Shown piece by piece: positions 16,831 through 26,333 of a stretch of DNA of 45,183 nucleotides. The stretch is from Leptospiraceae bacterium. GTDB taxonomy: Bacteria > Spirochaetota > Leptospiria > Leptospirales > Leptonemataceae. Below the pieces are notes generated by a model. It saw only the letters and a list, made by a program, of their open reading frames with translations, did not search any database and had not been told where the DNA came from. The stretch lies in NCBI GenBank assembly GCA_020441005.1, contig JAGRNA010000023.1, forward strand, positions 1 through 45,183, written 5' to 3'. A program made the translations under genes and the position numbers. The first letter of the stretch is position 1. Every line of letters starts with the position of its first letter.

Positions 16831-18858
16831 GTGATGGAATCCCTTGCTGAAATCTTTGCTGCAATGTCCAGCTCCGGCGTAGACGACCAGGATCGCTTTC
16901 GATTTCGTCCGGCGCAATTGCAAATGGCAGAACTGGTGGCGCAGGCCTTGCAGGGCGATCAGCATCTGGTTGTGGAGGCCGGCACGGGGATCGGGAAAAC
17001 GCTGGCCTATCTGATCCCGGCTTTATTACACGGCCGCTCCCGGCCCATGAAACTGTTAATCTCCACCGAAACCCGTGCCCTGCAGAACCAGATCTTGCGT
17101 CAGGATCTGCGTACTGCGATGGAAATTACCGGACAGAGCGTGCAAGCCGAGCTTTGTTTTGGCGCTTCAAATTATTTGTGTCCCCGTCGACTGGACGCTG
17201 CTGTGCGGGAAGGCAGTCTGCCCCCGGATATGCTCGACGGAATAGCGGAGCTGCAGGCAATGGCCGGTCGCAGCCGTGAAGGTCTGCAGCGTGATTTTGA
17301 TGCCCTGCTGGCGGCAAATGCCTGGGCACAGATCAATCGGGATCCGAATGAGTGTTTGGGACGACGTTGTCCGCTATATAATCAAAGTTTTTACTTTCGT
17401 GCCCGCGAACGGTGGCGCAACGCGGATATACTGATCGTTAATCATAGTTTACTGGCCAGCCACTTCGCTTATAATGAAGGTCTGTTGCCGGCTTTTGACG
17501 CCGTGGTAATCGATGAAGCGCACAGCTTCGCTTCCATTTTTCAGCAGGCCTGGCGCCAGGGCTGTCATCTACCGGAAGCAGCCTTGCTGCTGGAATCTTT
17601 GGGGACGGACTTTCGTTCAGCCGGCGCCCTGATGCGCAGTCTGCAAACGCGTTTGCAGCAAACCATGCCGGACCGTAGTGCTGCCCGTTGGCGAATCACG
17701 GAAGCCCTGAACTTCAGCGAGCTGGCCGATCTGACAGCCATCTATACCCAGGCTATCAAGCGTCTGGAAGCAGATCTGGAGCAACTGCAAAAACAGGACG
17801 ATCTTTTTAGCGCCACAGCAGAAGCGCTGCAGGAAAGCCTGCAAGTGCTGCAGTTGCGGGCCCGCCTGGCTGCAATACGACAGCATGCCGGACTGATGCA
17901 GCGTCTGGCGAGTGGCGGGGCGGCCGGTGAAGTCACCTGGCTGGAAGAAGAATTGAGTCGCCGATCGCTGGACGGGCGGGAGCGCTCCCTGAGTGCCTGG
18001 TCTTTGCCGATCGAAAGCGCACCGCTGTTGCAGGAACATTTATTGCAAAAAGACTGGCCGGTGATTTTCACCTCCGCTACGCTCGCCAATGGCGGTCAGC
18101 GGCCCTTTGGCTGGTTTGAAAGCATAAGCGGATTAAAACAGCCAGACCGTTGCAAGTTCCAGATTTTAAAGTCTCCATTTCAGTACAAGCGTCAGGCTTT
18201 GTTGTACCTGCCTCGACACCTTGGGGAACCAGGCGGCGGCAGGGATGCGGTCTGGTTGCAATCGATCGCGCTTGAAATCCGGTTTTTATTGGAATTAAGT
18301 ATGGGCGGCGCTTTTATACTGTTCACTTCCCGCAAGGCCTTGCAGGCCTGCTATGAGGATCTCAAGGGTTCTCTGGCGCCTGATTCCCGACTGGCCTTTT
18401 TTAATCAGCTGGATCCCGGCGGTGCCGAGCAGGCTTTGGCTTCGTTTATGGCCCACGACTACGGAGTATTGTTCGGTCTGGCAACCTTTTGGCAGGGCGT
18501 GGATGTGCCCGGCGAGCGACTACGCTCGGTTATTCTGACCCGCTTGCCCTTCGGTGTGCCGGACGAACCGCTGTTGGCGGCTCGGATGGAACAATGCCAG
18601 GCAAGGGGCGCTCAGCCTTTCATGGAGATCCAGTTGCCGCAGACCATTATTCAACTGAAGCAGGGTTTTGGCCGTTTGATTCGTCATGAAGACGATCGCG
18701 GCTTAATAGCCATACTGGACAGTCGTTTGCAAACCAGGCGTTATGGACGGCAGGTAGTGGAAAGCCTGCCGCCGGCCCGTCAAATTGACAATCCGCAGGA
18801 ATTGCAGGCGCTGTGGCGGCAAAACAGATTTGATGATCTGATCCCGGCCTGGTCCTGA
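16831..18858 (+). CDS. DinG/YoaA-type (XPD-like) ATP-dependent helicase
   Basis: The 675-residue superfamily-2 helicase has Walker A 'EAGTGIGKTLAYL', a DEAH box 'AVVIDEAHSF', motif IV-VI elements 'GLATFWQGVDVPGERL' and 'QGFGRLIRHEDDRG', and the iron-sulfur insertion of the XPD/DinG group. Those helicases unwind DNA 5'-3' and act on damaged or structured DNA. The cluster ligands are C117 (NYLCPRR), C175 and C180 (ECLGRRCP). The fourth position, six residues after C180, is Ser186 (codon AGT). An extra cysteine (C109) lies nearby. The GTG 16831 start is immediately followed by ATG 16834; either is possible. Confidence 0.9.
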   Translation: MMESLAEIFAAMSSSGVDDQDRFRFRPAQLQMAELVAQALQGDQHLVVEAGTGIGKTLAYLIPALLHGRSRPMKLLISTETRALQNQILRQDLRTAMEITGQSVQAELCFGASNYLCPRRLDAAVREGSLPPDMLDGIAELQAMAGRSREGLQRDFDALLAANAWAQINRDPNECLGRRCPLYNQSFYFRARERWRNADILIVNHSLLASHFAYNEGLLPAFDAVVIDEAHSFASIFQQAWRQGCHLPEAALLLESLGTDFRSAGALMRSLQTRLQQTMPDRSAARWRITEALNFSELADLTAIYTQAIKRLEADLEQLQKQDDLFSATAEALQESLQVLQLRARLAAIRQHAGLMQRLASGGAAGEVTWLEEELSRRSLDGRERSLSAWSLPIESAPLLQEHLLQKDWPVIFTSATLANGGQRPFGWFESISGLKQPDRCKFQILKSPFQYKRQALLYLPRHLGEPGGGRDAVWLQSIALEIRFLLELSMGGAFILFTSRKALQACYEDLKGSLAPDSRLAFFNQLDPGGAEQALASFMAHDYGVLFGLATFWQGVDVPGERLRSVILTRLPFGVPDEPLLAARMEQCQARGAQPFMEIQLPQTIIQLKQGFGRLIRHEDDRGLIAILDSRLQTRRYGRQVVESLPPARQIDNPQELQALWRQNRFDDLIPAWS

Positions 18859-18934
18859 TTCCGGGCAGGTATCAGCAAGCGGCAGGATTTGAAAAGCGCG
18901 CTCGCGTTGTCGGTCTTGCTCCGATACTGTAAGC

Positions 18935-19858
18935 ATGATTGTTAGCTCCCCTCGCCGTTGGAAGCTCTGGTGCATGGCCCTCGGTCTGCTGATGGCTGTG
19001 GGCGGTATCTATGGCCGCGATTTGCAGGCCTTCCTGAACACGCCTGCCTGGAATTTGCAGAGTTTCCCGGCCCGGTATATCCAAATCGACTGGACCGGCG
19101 GTTACCTCTTTGCGCGCGCCGAGGCTCCCTTGCCAGTTATTGTGAGCGATCCTTACAAAACGGGGGGGGTGCACTCGCTCACCGAAGCCCGTATGATAGC
19201 GCGTGAGAAGGCGCGCGAATTGGCCACCGCTCGTCTGTTTGGCGCCCTGTGGCAATTGAATCTGGATGGGGAGGGCAGTATTGGCAGCCGCATGGAACGC
19301 GATGGGGCCTTTAAGAGCCGGATGGCCGATTTGGGCGATTTATTCCAGGTCCGCTCGCGCCGCACGGGCATGGGTCGTGTCGCGATCGAACTTGGTGTGC
19401 CGTTTTTTGGCGCTCGTGGACTCTACGCCCTGCTGGCCGACAAGCATTATAACCAAAGCAGTGTTCCCGAGCTCCAGTTCGGCAACCCGGCAACAGACCC
19501 GATTAGCAGCATTATCATTGATATGGAACCATTTAGCGATTTTCAGGTCTCACTGGAGCCGCGAATCTATACGGCCCAGGGGCGCCTGATCTTCGGGCCC
19601 GAAATGGCCAGTCGAACCTGCGCAATTCGTTACGGGCTGGTGGGGTGGCACACATCAGCCAATCGGGCGCGTCTGGACCGTCGGGCGGGTGAGCAGCCTT
19701 ATTTTACCTTTGCGGGCGGACTGCGCGGACCGCGTAAGAGCGATATCTATCTGGATGATGCGGATGTGACTCGCATACTGGGCAATCGTGAGGGTCGCCA
19801 GGCGTTGCGGCGTTGCAATGTACTGATTGTAGTGGACCAGCGGAGCGCAAAAAAATAG
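18935..19858 (+). CDS. LPP20/FlgT-like envelope protein
   Basis: The 307-residue protein has an N-terminal signal or anchor ('LWCMALGLLMAVGGIYG'). A helical segment 'LTEARMIAREKARELATARL' and the block 'IIIDMEPFSDFQVSLEPRIY' followed by 'GRLIFGPEM' match the layout of LPP20-type and FlgT-like proteins ('TGLVIDARG...PAL.PRI' and 'VYG'). It ends with 'RRCNVLIVVDQ', another trait of that group. Such proteins are envelope or lipoprotein components, some tied to flagella; a periplasmic location is likely. No lipobox cysteine is seen in the usual place. Function is not established. Confidence 0.55.
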   Translation: MIVSSPRRWKLWCMALGLLMAVGGIYGRDLQAFLNTPAWNLQSFPARYIQIDWTGGYLFARAEAPLPVIVSDPYKTGGVHSLTEARMIAREKARELATARLFGALWQLNLDGEGSIGSRMERDGAFKSRMADLGDLFQVRSRRTGMGRVAIELGVPFFGARGLYALLADKHYNQSSVPELQFGNPATDPISSIIIDMEPFSDFQVSLEPRIYTAQGRLIFGPEMASRTCAIRYGLVGWHTSANRARLDRRAGEQPYFTFAGGLRGPRKSDIYLDDADVTRILGNREGRQALRRCNVLIVVDQRSAKK

Positions 19859-19910
19859 CGCCTCCGGCTGCTGCCTTACTTTTCTGGTGTACAGGTCTAT
19901 TGTTGGTCGC

Positions 19911-20354
19911 ATGAAAGCAACTGCTGCGGATGGAACCGGACTACCTGGCGGGGTTCGAGCGCTGGTCCTGTTTGACGGCCATTGTAATTTGTGTACGGCA
20001 TCCGTGCAATTTATCATTGCGCGCGATAAGGGCTGCCGCTTTCACTTTGCATCCCTGCAAGGCTCCTGGGCGGCCCGCAATCTACCACCCCAATGGCGCC
20101 TGCGGAGTGACCAGGACCCGGCCAGCGTGCTTTTATTTCAGGATGGTCGATTCCACTCGCATAGCGCAGCCGCGCTCGAAATTGCCCGTCAACTGGACGG
20201 TTGCTGGCCCTTGTTCGATCTGTGTTGGCTGTGGCCCGCTTTTGTGCGCGACGCAATCTATCGGTGGGTGGCCCGTCACCGTTATCGCTGGTTTGGACGG
20301 CAGGCGAGCTGTTGGTTGCCGACGCCGGAACTGCGCGCCCGCTTTCTGGATTGA
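19911..20354 (+). CDS. DCC-family (DUF393) thiol-disulfide oxidoreductase-like protein
   Basis: The family signature 'LVLFDGHCNLCTASVQFI' gives the conserved DxxCxxC, and the C-terminal 'HRYRWFGRQASC' is typical. From ATG 19911 the protein has 147 residues; GTG 19887 would add eight. DCC proteins have a thioredoxin-like CxxC and are presumed redox active, but substrates are mostly unknown. The gene sits between the LPP20-like gene and rfaE1, all on the plus strand. Confidence 0.88.
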   Translation: MKATAADGTGLPGGVRALVLFDGHCNLCTASVQFIIARDKGCRFHFASLQGSWAARNLPPQWRLRSDQDPASVLLFQDGRFHSHSAAALEIARQLDGCWPLFDLCWLWPAFVRDAIYRWVARHRYRWFGRQASCWLPTPELRARFLD

Positions 20355-20407
20355 ATACGGATTTCAAAGCGGCTTGCCCTCTACTTTGCCTGACCGAAGG
20401 TGGCCGC

Positions 20408-21382
20408 ATGTCCGCCAATTTGCAAGCAATCCTGGATCGAATGAACGCGCAGCGCGTCCTTGTCGTTGGCGATTATATGCTGGATGAATACCTGGATGGT
20501 CGGGTGGAGCGCATCTCGCCGGAAGCGCCCGTACCCATCGTCTTGCAAACTGACTGCCGCTACCTGCCCGGCGGGGCCGGTAATGTGGTTTGCAACCTGC
20601 GCTCGCTGGGGGCCGAAACCGAACTCCTGGGTACGATCGGCAAGGATGGCGGCGGTACGGAGCTGCGCCAAAGCTTCCTGGACCTGGGCATTGCACCCGA
20701 GAGAATCGGACTATTGGAGATTCCAGACCGCCCCACTACTCGTAAAACGCGGATTCTGGCTGGCGCCCATCAGATGTTGCGCCTGGATCGGGAGGATAGC
20801 CGGCCCCTTTCGATGGATTATCTAGCCTGGATCCTGGCTGAATTGCGTGGCAGACTACCCAAATGTCAGGCAGTAATTATTTCTGACTATGACAAGGGCC
20901 TGATCACTCCCAGCCTGATTAGCGAATTAATGCGCCTGGCTCGGGAGCATAATATTTTCGTAGCAGTGGATCCGCAAGTTACTCATTTCTCTTATTATAA
21001 GGAAGTCGACCTGTTGACCCCCAATCATCATGAAGCCGGCCGTTTTGTGGGTCGTCGACTGGATAGCACAGCGGACATTGAAGTTGCTGGTTTCGAGATT
21101 CTGGATCGATTACAGGCCCGCAATTTGCTCATAACCAGGGGTGAAAAGGGAATGAGTCTGTTTTCAGCCAGCGACCGGCAAAATGTGCTGCATATCCCCA
21201 CCCAGGCGCGCGAGGTCTTTGATGTGACCGGCGCGGGCGATACCGTGATTGCTGTGCTGAGTTTGGCCGTTGCCGCGGGGGCTACGCTGGCTGAGGCCGC
21301 CCGCCTGAGCAACAAGGCTGCCGGACAGGTAGTCGCTCATTTCGGCGCCGCCACCGTAAACGTGGAAGACTTGCGTAAATAA
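20408..21382 (+). CDS. rfaE1: D-glycero-beta-D-manno-heptose-7-phosphate kinase
   Basis: This PfkB/ribokinase-family kinase has 324 residues from ATG 20408; the open frame runs back into the DCC gene but that part is not family-like. Features are 'LVVGDYMLDEYLDGRVERIS', the PfkB motif 'LPGGAGNVVCNL', 'SDYDKGLIT', and the C-terminal anion-hole/catalytic motif 'FDVTGAGDTVIAVL'. It makes heptose-1,7-bisphosphate for ADP-heptose, an LPS core precursor. In E. coli it is the N-terminal half of HldE; here the adenylyltransferase is a separate gene 4 bp downstream. Confidence 0.94.
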   Translation: MSANLQAILDRMNAQRVLVVGDYMLDEYLDGRVERISPEAPVPIVLQTDCRYLPGGAGNVVCNLRSLGAETELLGTIGKDGGGTELRQSFLDLGIAPERIGLLEIPDRPTTRKTRILAGAHQMLRLDREDSRPLSMDYLAWILAELRGRLPKCQAVIISDYDKGLITPSLISELMRLAREHNIFVAVDPQVTHFSYYKEVDLLTPNHHEAGRFVGRRLDSTADIEVAGFEILDRLQARNLLITRGEKGMSLFSASDRQNVLHIPTQAREVFDVTGAGDTVIAVLSLAVAAGATLAEAARLSNKAAGQVVAHFGAATVNVEDLRK

Positions 21383-21386
21383 GGCA

Positions 21387-21884
21387 ATGACAAGTATCTC
21401 AGGTGACGTAACCGCTTCGATTTTTCATGATCGCAATCGTTTAAAGTCCGTGCTGGACCATCAGTCCTTTCAGAGCGTTGTATTTACAAATGGCTGCTTT
21501 GATGTGTTGCATCGCGGTCACGCGGCCTACCTGGCGCAGGCTCGCGCCCTTGGTGATTGTCTGGTGGTAGGTCTGAATTCGGATGCATCTGTCCGAGCCC
21601 TGAAAGGCGCCGATCGCCCGATCCATACCTGGGAAGACCGGGCCTGGTTATTAGCCTGCCTGCGCTTTGTAGACTTTGTAGTGTTTTTTAATGAAGCGAC
21701 GCCCATCGAGACGCTACAAGTATTACGACCGTCCATTCATTGCAAGGGCGGTGACTACCAGCCGGCCGATCTGCCGGAAAAGCCGACGATCGATTCCTTT
21801 GGCGGTCGGATCGAAATCCTGCCCTTCCTGGGCGGTCATTCTACGACGAATATTCTGCGCAAGGGCGGCCGAATTCAGGTTTGA
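21387..21884 (+). CDS. rfaE2: D-glycero-beta-D-manno-heptose-1-phosphate adenylyltransferase
   Basis: The 165-residue nucleotidyltransferase has 'VVFTNGCFDVLHRGHAAYL' with the HxGH motif, 'VVGLNSDASVRALKG' and 'CKGGDYQPADLPEK'. It corresponds to the C-terminal half of HldE and adds AMP to heptose-1-phosphate to form ADP-heptose precursor. It follows rfaE1 by 4 bp and precedes pyrG, so the kinase and adenylyltransferase are co-expressed. Its C-terminus 'GGHSTTNILRK' is the usual end. Confidence 0.94.
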   Translation: MTSISGDVTASIFHDRNRLKSVLDHQSFQSVVFTNGCFDVLHRGHAAYLAQARALGDCLVVGLNSDASVRALKGADRPIHTWEDRAWLLACLRFVDFVVFFNEATPIETLQVLRPSIHCKGGDYQPADLPEKPTIDSFGGRIEILPFLGGHSTTNILRKGGRIQV

Positions 21885-21906
21885 CCCGTTAGGCTGGCCG
21901 CCTTGA

Positions 21907-23571
<1,665 letters not shown>

Positions 23572-23577
23572 AGTATG

Positions 23578-23702
23578 GCGCTCCTGCAAAAAGCAGGAGT
23601 GCTCGCACAGGCACCGAAGCCAGGATGGCGGAGGTGCCGTCCCGCCTGTGGCCGGTCCGCGACAGGACGTCGCGGAAGGAATCGGGGCGGCCAAATGGCC
23701 GC
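23578..23702. repeat. Chain of four hairpins between convergent pyrG and mtnP
   Basis: Four inverted repeats follow each other. First, a 10-bp stem with one G-T wobble and an AAAAA loop (23578-23602). Second, GGCACC paired with GGTGCC (23610s to 23639). Third, a perfect 8-bp stem TCCGCGAC/GTCGCGGA with a 5-nt loop (23656-23676). Fourth, GCGGCC/GGCCGC with an AAAT loop (23687-23702), followed by AAAAAA. The first hairpin starts 6 bp after the pyrG stop and may end transcription from that side, although no T-run follows. A bidirectional terminator or a structured RNA are both possible. Confidence 0.5.
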
Positions 23703-23779
23703 AAAAAACGCGCGGCGGAAAAGACCATGGAGGATTTTTGCAGGCGCGCCGGGTATAGTATATGCAAATGGAAAAGTCG

Positions 23780-24643
23780 CTAGAAATAACCAGGCAAAAG
23801 CTGATTCATTTTGGCTACCGTCTCCGGGTCGCGTTTGTCGGCAGCTGTGATCACTGCATTTTTAATGCTGCCCTTGCGCGCTGATACGCCGCTGAGGCCA
23901 GGCACAACAGCAGCTAGCAGTTTTTTGGCGTTGGCAGCATTTGCGTTCAGGTTGCCGATGATAAACTCGGCTGTCACCGCTTCCTCTTCGACCTTCCAGG
24001 AATCATAGTCCGTGGACATGCATACCATTTGATAGTCCATCTCGAGCTCGGCAGCTAGTTTGGCTTCCGGCAATACGCTCATGTTGATAATGTCGGCCCC
24101 CCAACTGCGATAGAGCTGCGACTCGGCACGGGTTGAAAATACCGGACCCTCCATGCAGACCAGGGTCTTGTCGCGATGCAGTTGAACTCCGCTCAACGCA
24201 GTCCGGGCCTGCCAGACGGTTTCGGCCATCTCACTGCTAAAGGGATCACCAAAGGTGGTGTGGACCACCAAACCATTTTCGTAGTAGGTAAAAGGGCGGA
24301 TTCCTTTGGTGCGGTCAATGATTTGGGAAGGCAGTACGAAATCGCGCGGCGGAATTTCCGCCCGCAGGGAGCCGACTGCAGAGAAGGCCAGCACCTGCTG
24401 CACCCCCAGCATCTTCAGGGCAGCCAGGTTGGCCTTGCCGGGAATCTGGTGCGGGGCCAGGTAATGCCCCCGGCCATGCCGCGGCAGGAAGGCCAGTTTT
24501 TTGCCGGCAAAGCTGCCGACCGTAATTGTGTCCGAAGGCTTGCCAAAAGGGGTGACAATCGTTTCTTCACTGTCGAGCTCAAAGCCTTCCAGATCGTAGA
24601 GTCCGGATCCACCAATGATACCAATCGTTGCCTGTGCTGTCAT
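23780..24643 (-). CDS. mtnP: S-methyl-5'-thioadenosine phosphorylase
   Basis: The enzyme cleaves methylthioadenosine with phosphate to adenine and methylthioribose-1-phosphate, feeding methionine salvage. The 287-residue protein has 'IGIIGGSGLYDLEGF', 'FLPRHGRGHYLAPHQIP', 'CMEGPVFSTRAES' and 'CMSTDYDSW', whose aspartates select adenine rather than hypoxanthine/guanine. Start ATG 24643 puts the first strand at the usual distance; an ATG at 24679 would add 12 unrelated residues. It lies 67 bp after rsgA on the same strand. Confidence 0.93.
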   Translation of the reverse strand: MTAQATIGIIGGSGLYDLEGFELDSEETIVTPFGKPSDTITVGSFAGKKLAFLPRHGRGHYLAPHQIPGKANLAALKMLGVQQVLAFSAVGSLRAEIPPRDFVLPSQIIDRTKGIRPFTYYENGLVVHTTFGDPFSSEMAETVWQARTALSGVQLHRDKTLVCMEGPVFSTRAESQLYRSWGADIINMSVLPEAKLAAELEMDYQMVCMSTDYDSWKVEEEAVTAEFIIGNLNANAANAKKLLAAVVPGLSGVSARKGSIKNAVITAADKRDPETVAKMNQLLPGYF

Positions 24644-24710
24644 AGGGCACCAGATTTGGATTGGCAGCGGACTTGTCATTTGATTTTGCCACCGCGTTCA
24701 GTTTTGCAGG

Positions 24711-25886
24711 CTACTCCCGCCGACGCTTGTCAGGCATCTCGCGGATCTGCTTGCTGATCTTTTTGTGCCATTCCTCTTTTTCGCTCCGGCGGGCAGCCCG
24801 GGACTCATCCTTGACCGCCTTGCGACGTTGCTGTCGAAACTGATCAACCAGAGCCGTCTCAGCTTTGAGCGCGCGATAGCTTGTAACAAGCACCGGTTCC
24901 AATTGACCGCTGGCCAGGGCGCTTTTGACGGCACAACCAGCCTCTGTATCATGCTGGCAATTGCGGTATTTACATCGGGTGGCGAGCTCTGCAATGATCG
25001 CAAAGGGACCGTCTGCGTCGAGCGTGTCCTGGCCTAGCTCGCGCATGCCGGGCGTGTCCATAATGCCATAACCGGCGGGATGCCAGACGATATCGCGTCT
25101 GGTTGTGGTGTGGCGGCCCTTGTGGGTGCTGGCGCTTATCGAGGCCACCAGACGTTCTGCATTGCCAAGTAAGGCATTCATCAGGGTGGATTTGCCAGCT
25201 CCGGATGGGCCAACGAAGCCGGTCAACGGCAGCGGTGGTCCGACATCACTAAGGGGCAGCAAGTTGCCTGCTTCGGCTTGCATGGATTCGATGGAAGCGC
25301 TGTCGTGTACGGAAAGCAGCCGAATCTGATCCGATGCACAAAATCGGCCGATACGCTGCTGCAGGTCAGCCAGCTCTGATGGGGAGCTGATTTGATCACA
25401 TTTGGTAATCGCAACTCTGACGGGGATGGAACCGGCCAAATTCAAATAGCGTAGCAGTCCGCCGTCGGAAAGGGGCCGATCAGCGGGCATAACAATCCAG
25501 AGCAAGTCGAGATTGGCCGCCATCAGCTGGGAGTCGCTGCTGCGGCCGACTGCCTTGCGACTTAATAGACTGCGGCGCGGCAATACGCTCTCGATCAAGG
25601 CCAGCCGGTCGTCAATACTGCGACAAAGGACAAGGTCGCCGACCAGTGGCTGCGTGTCACCGCCCTGCAGGATTGTTGCGGGATCCGGGACTGGCTGCAT
25701 TTGCAGCCGACCTGGCACGAGCGTCCTGATCTCGCTGGGCCGATTGCGAAGTCTGGTCATGAGCGGAATTGCATGCCCATGCTCTGTTTGCGCGTCTAAT
25801 GTAGCGCTGGATGGCAAGACTGCCAAACCAAATTCGCTGCCGTATTGGGTTGTGATTATACCCCTAACCAATGATTCTGTTTGCAT
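24711..25886 (-). CDS. rsgA: Ribosome small-subunit GTPase RsgA
   Basis: RsgA is a circularly permuted GTPase that matures 30S subunits. The order G4 'VAITKCD', G1 'GFVGPSGAGKSTLMN', G3 'GIMDTPGMREL' shows the permutation. The C-terminal zinc motif reads 'CKYRNCQHDTEAGC'. An N-terminal OB-like domain is followed by the G domain and a basic tail ('RRKAVKDESRAARRSEKEEW'). The protein has 391 residues from ATG 25886; an ATG at 25934 would add 16. The tail is long and charged compared with E. coli RsgA. Confidence 0.93.
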   Translation of the reverse strand: MQTESLVRGIITTQYGSEFGLAVLPSSATLDAQTEHGHAIPLMTRLRNRPSEIRTLVPGRLQMQPVPDPATILQGGDTQPLVGDLVLCRSIDDRLALIESVLPRRSLLSRKAVGRSSDSQLMAANLDLLWIVMPADRPLSDGGLLRYLNLAGSIPVRVAITKCDQISSPSELADLQQRIGRFCASDQIRLLSVHDSASIESMQAEAGNLLPLSDVGPPLPLTGFVGPSGAGKSTLMNALLGNAERLVASISASTHKGRHTTTRRDIVWHPAGYGIMDTPGMRELGQDTLDADGPFAIIAELATRCKYRNCQHDTEAGCAVKSALASGQLEPVLVTSYRALKAETALVDQFRQQRRKAVKDESRAARRSEKEEWHKKISKQIREMPDKRRRE

Positions 25887-26094
25887 TCCATCCGGTGAAT
25901 CCGCAGGCCCGCCTGATCCAGTCCATGGATGCACGGCATAAGTGTGACCCTACGGTCTGCACTTGCCCCGGACCGCTTTTTTTGCCAGAGCTATTCCCCC
26001 GGTTTATGTGAGGGCGGGTGGTACGGCGGTTGGGCTGCTTCTAGCCGCGCCTGGCAAGGCCTGGCAACGGCCGGATCCGCAGTGCGGAGAAGCC

Positions 26095-26123
26095 TCAATA
26101 GCATATTGGCGCTTGTTTGTCAA
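26095..26123 (-). promoter_or_regulatory. Candidate sigma-70 promoter for rsgA-mtnP
   Basis: On the minus strand TTGACA (26123-26118) is followed after exactly 17 bp by TATTGA (26100-26095). The -35 is a perfect match and the -10 is poor. It would leave a leader of roughly 200 nt before rsgA. It sits in the 447-bp gap between rsgA and tldD. Confidence 0.45.
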
Positions 26124-26162
26124 GCAGAATTCATTTCTGAAAATTTTGAAAAATATGAATCC

Positions 26163-26190
26163 TTGTCACAGCCCCATGTTACACTATTAT
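26163..26190 (+). promoter_or_regulatory. Candidate sigma-70 promoter for tldD-tldE
   Basis: TTGTCA (26163-26168) and TATTAT (26185-26190) are separated by 16 bp, each one mismatch from consensus. The region is AT-rich against a GC-rich background. It faces tldD, whose ATG lies about 140 bp downstream. No gene is visible elsewhere in this gap. Confidence 0.5.
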
Positions 26191-26333
26191 AGGGGGATTA
26201 GAATCATTTCTGTTGCTAGCCTGGTAGTAATTCCAGTCTAGCGCGAGGGTCCCGGTCGTACAGGCTGTAATTATCTCATTTGCAAGCTGCTTTAATACTG
26301 GTCCAGAGTGCGCCGGGACAGTTTTTGGTCCCC

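Noticed and set aside
25929..26241. Short plus-strand frames between rsgA and tldD
   Set aside because: They overlap the candidate divergent promoters, have no good start signal, and their translations show no domain.
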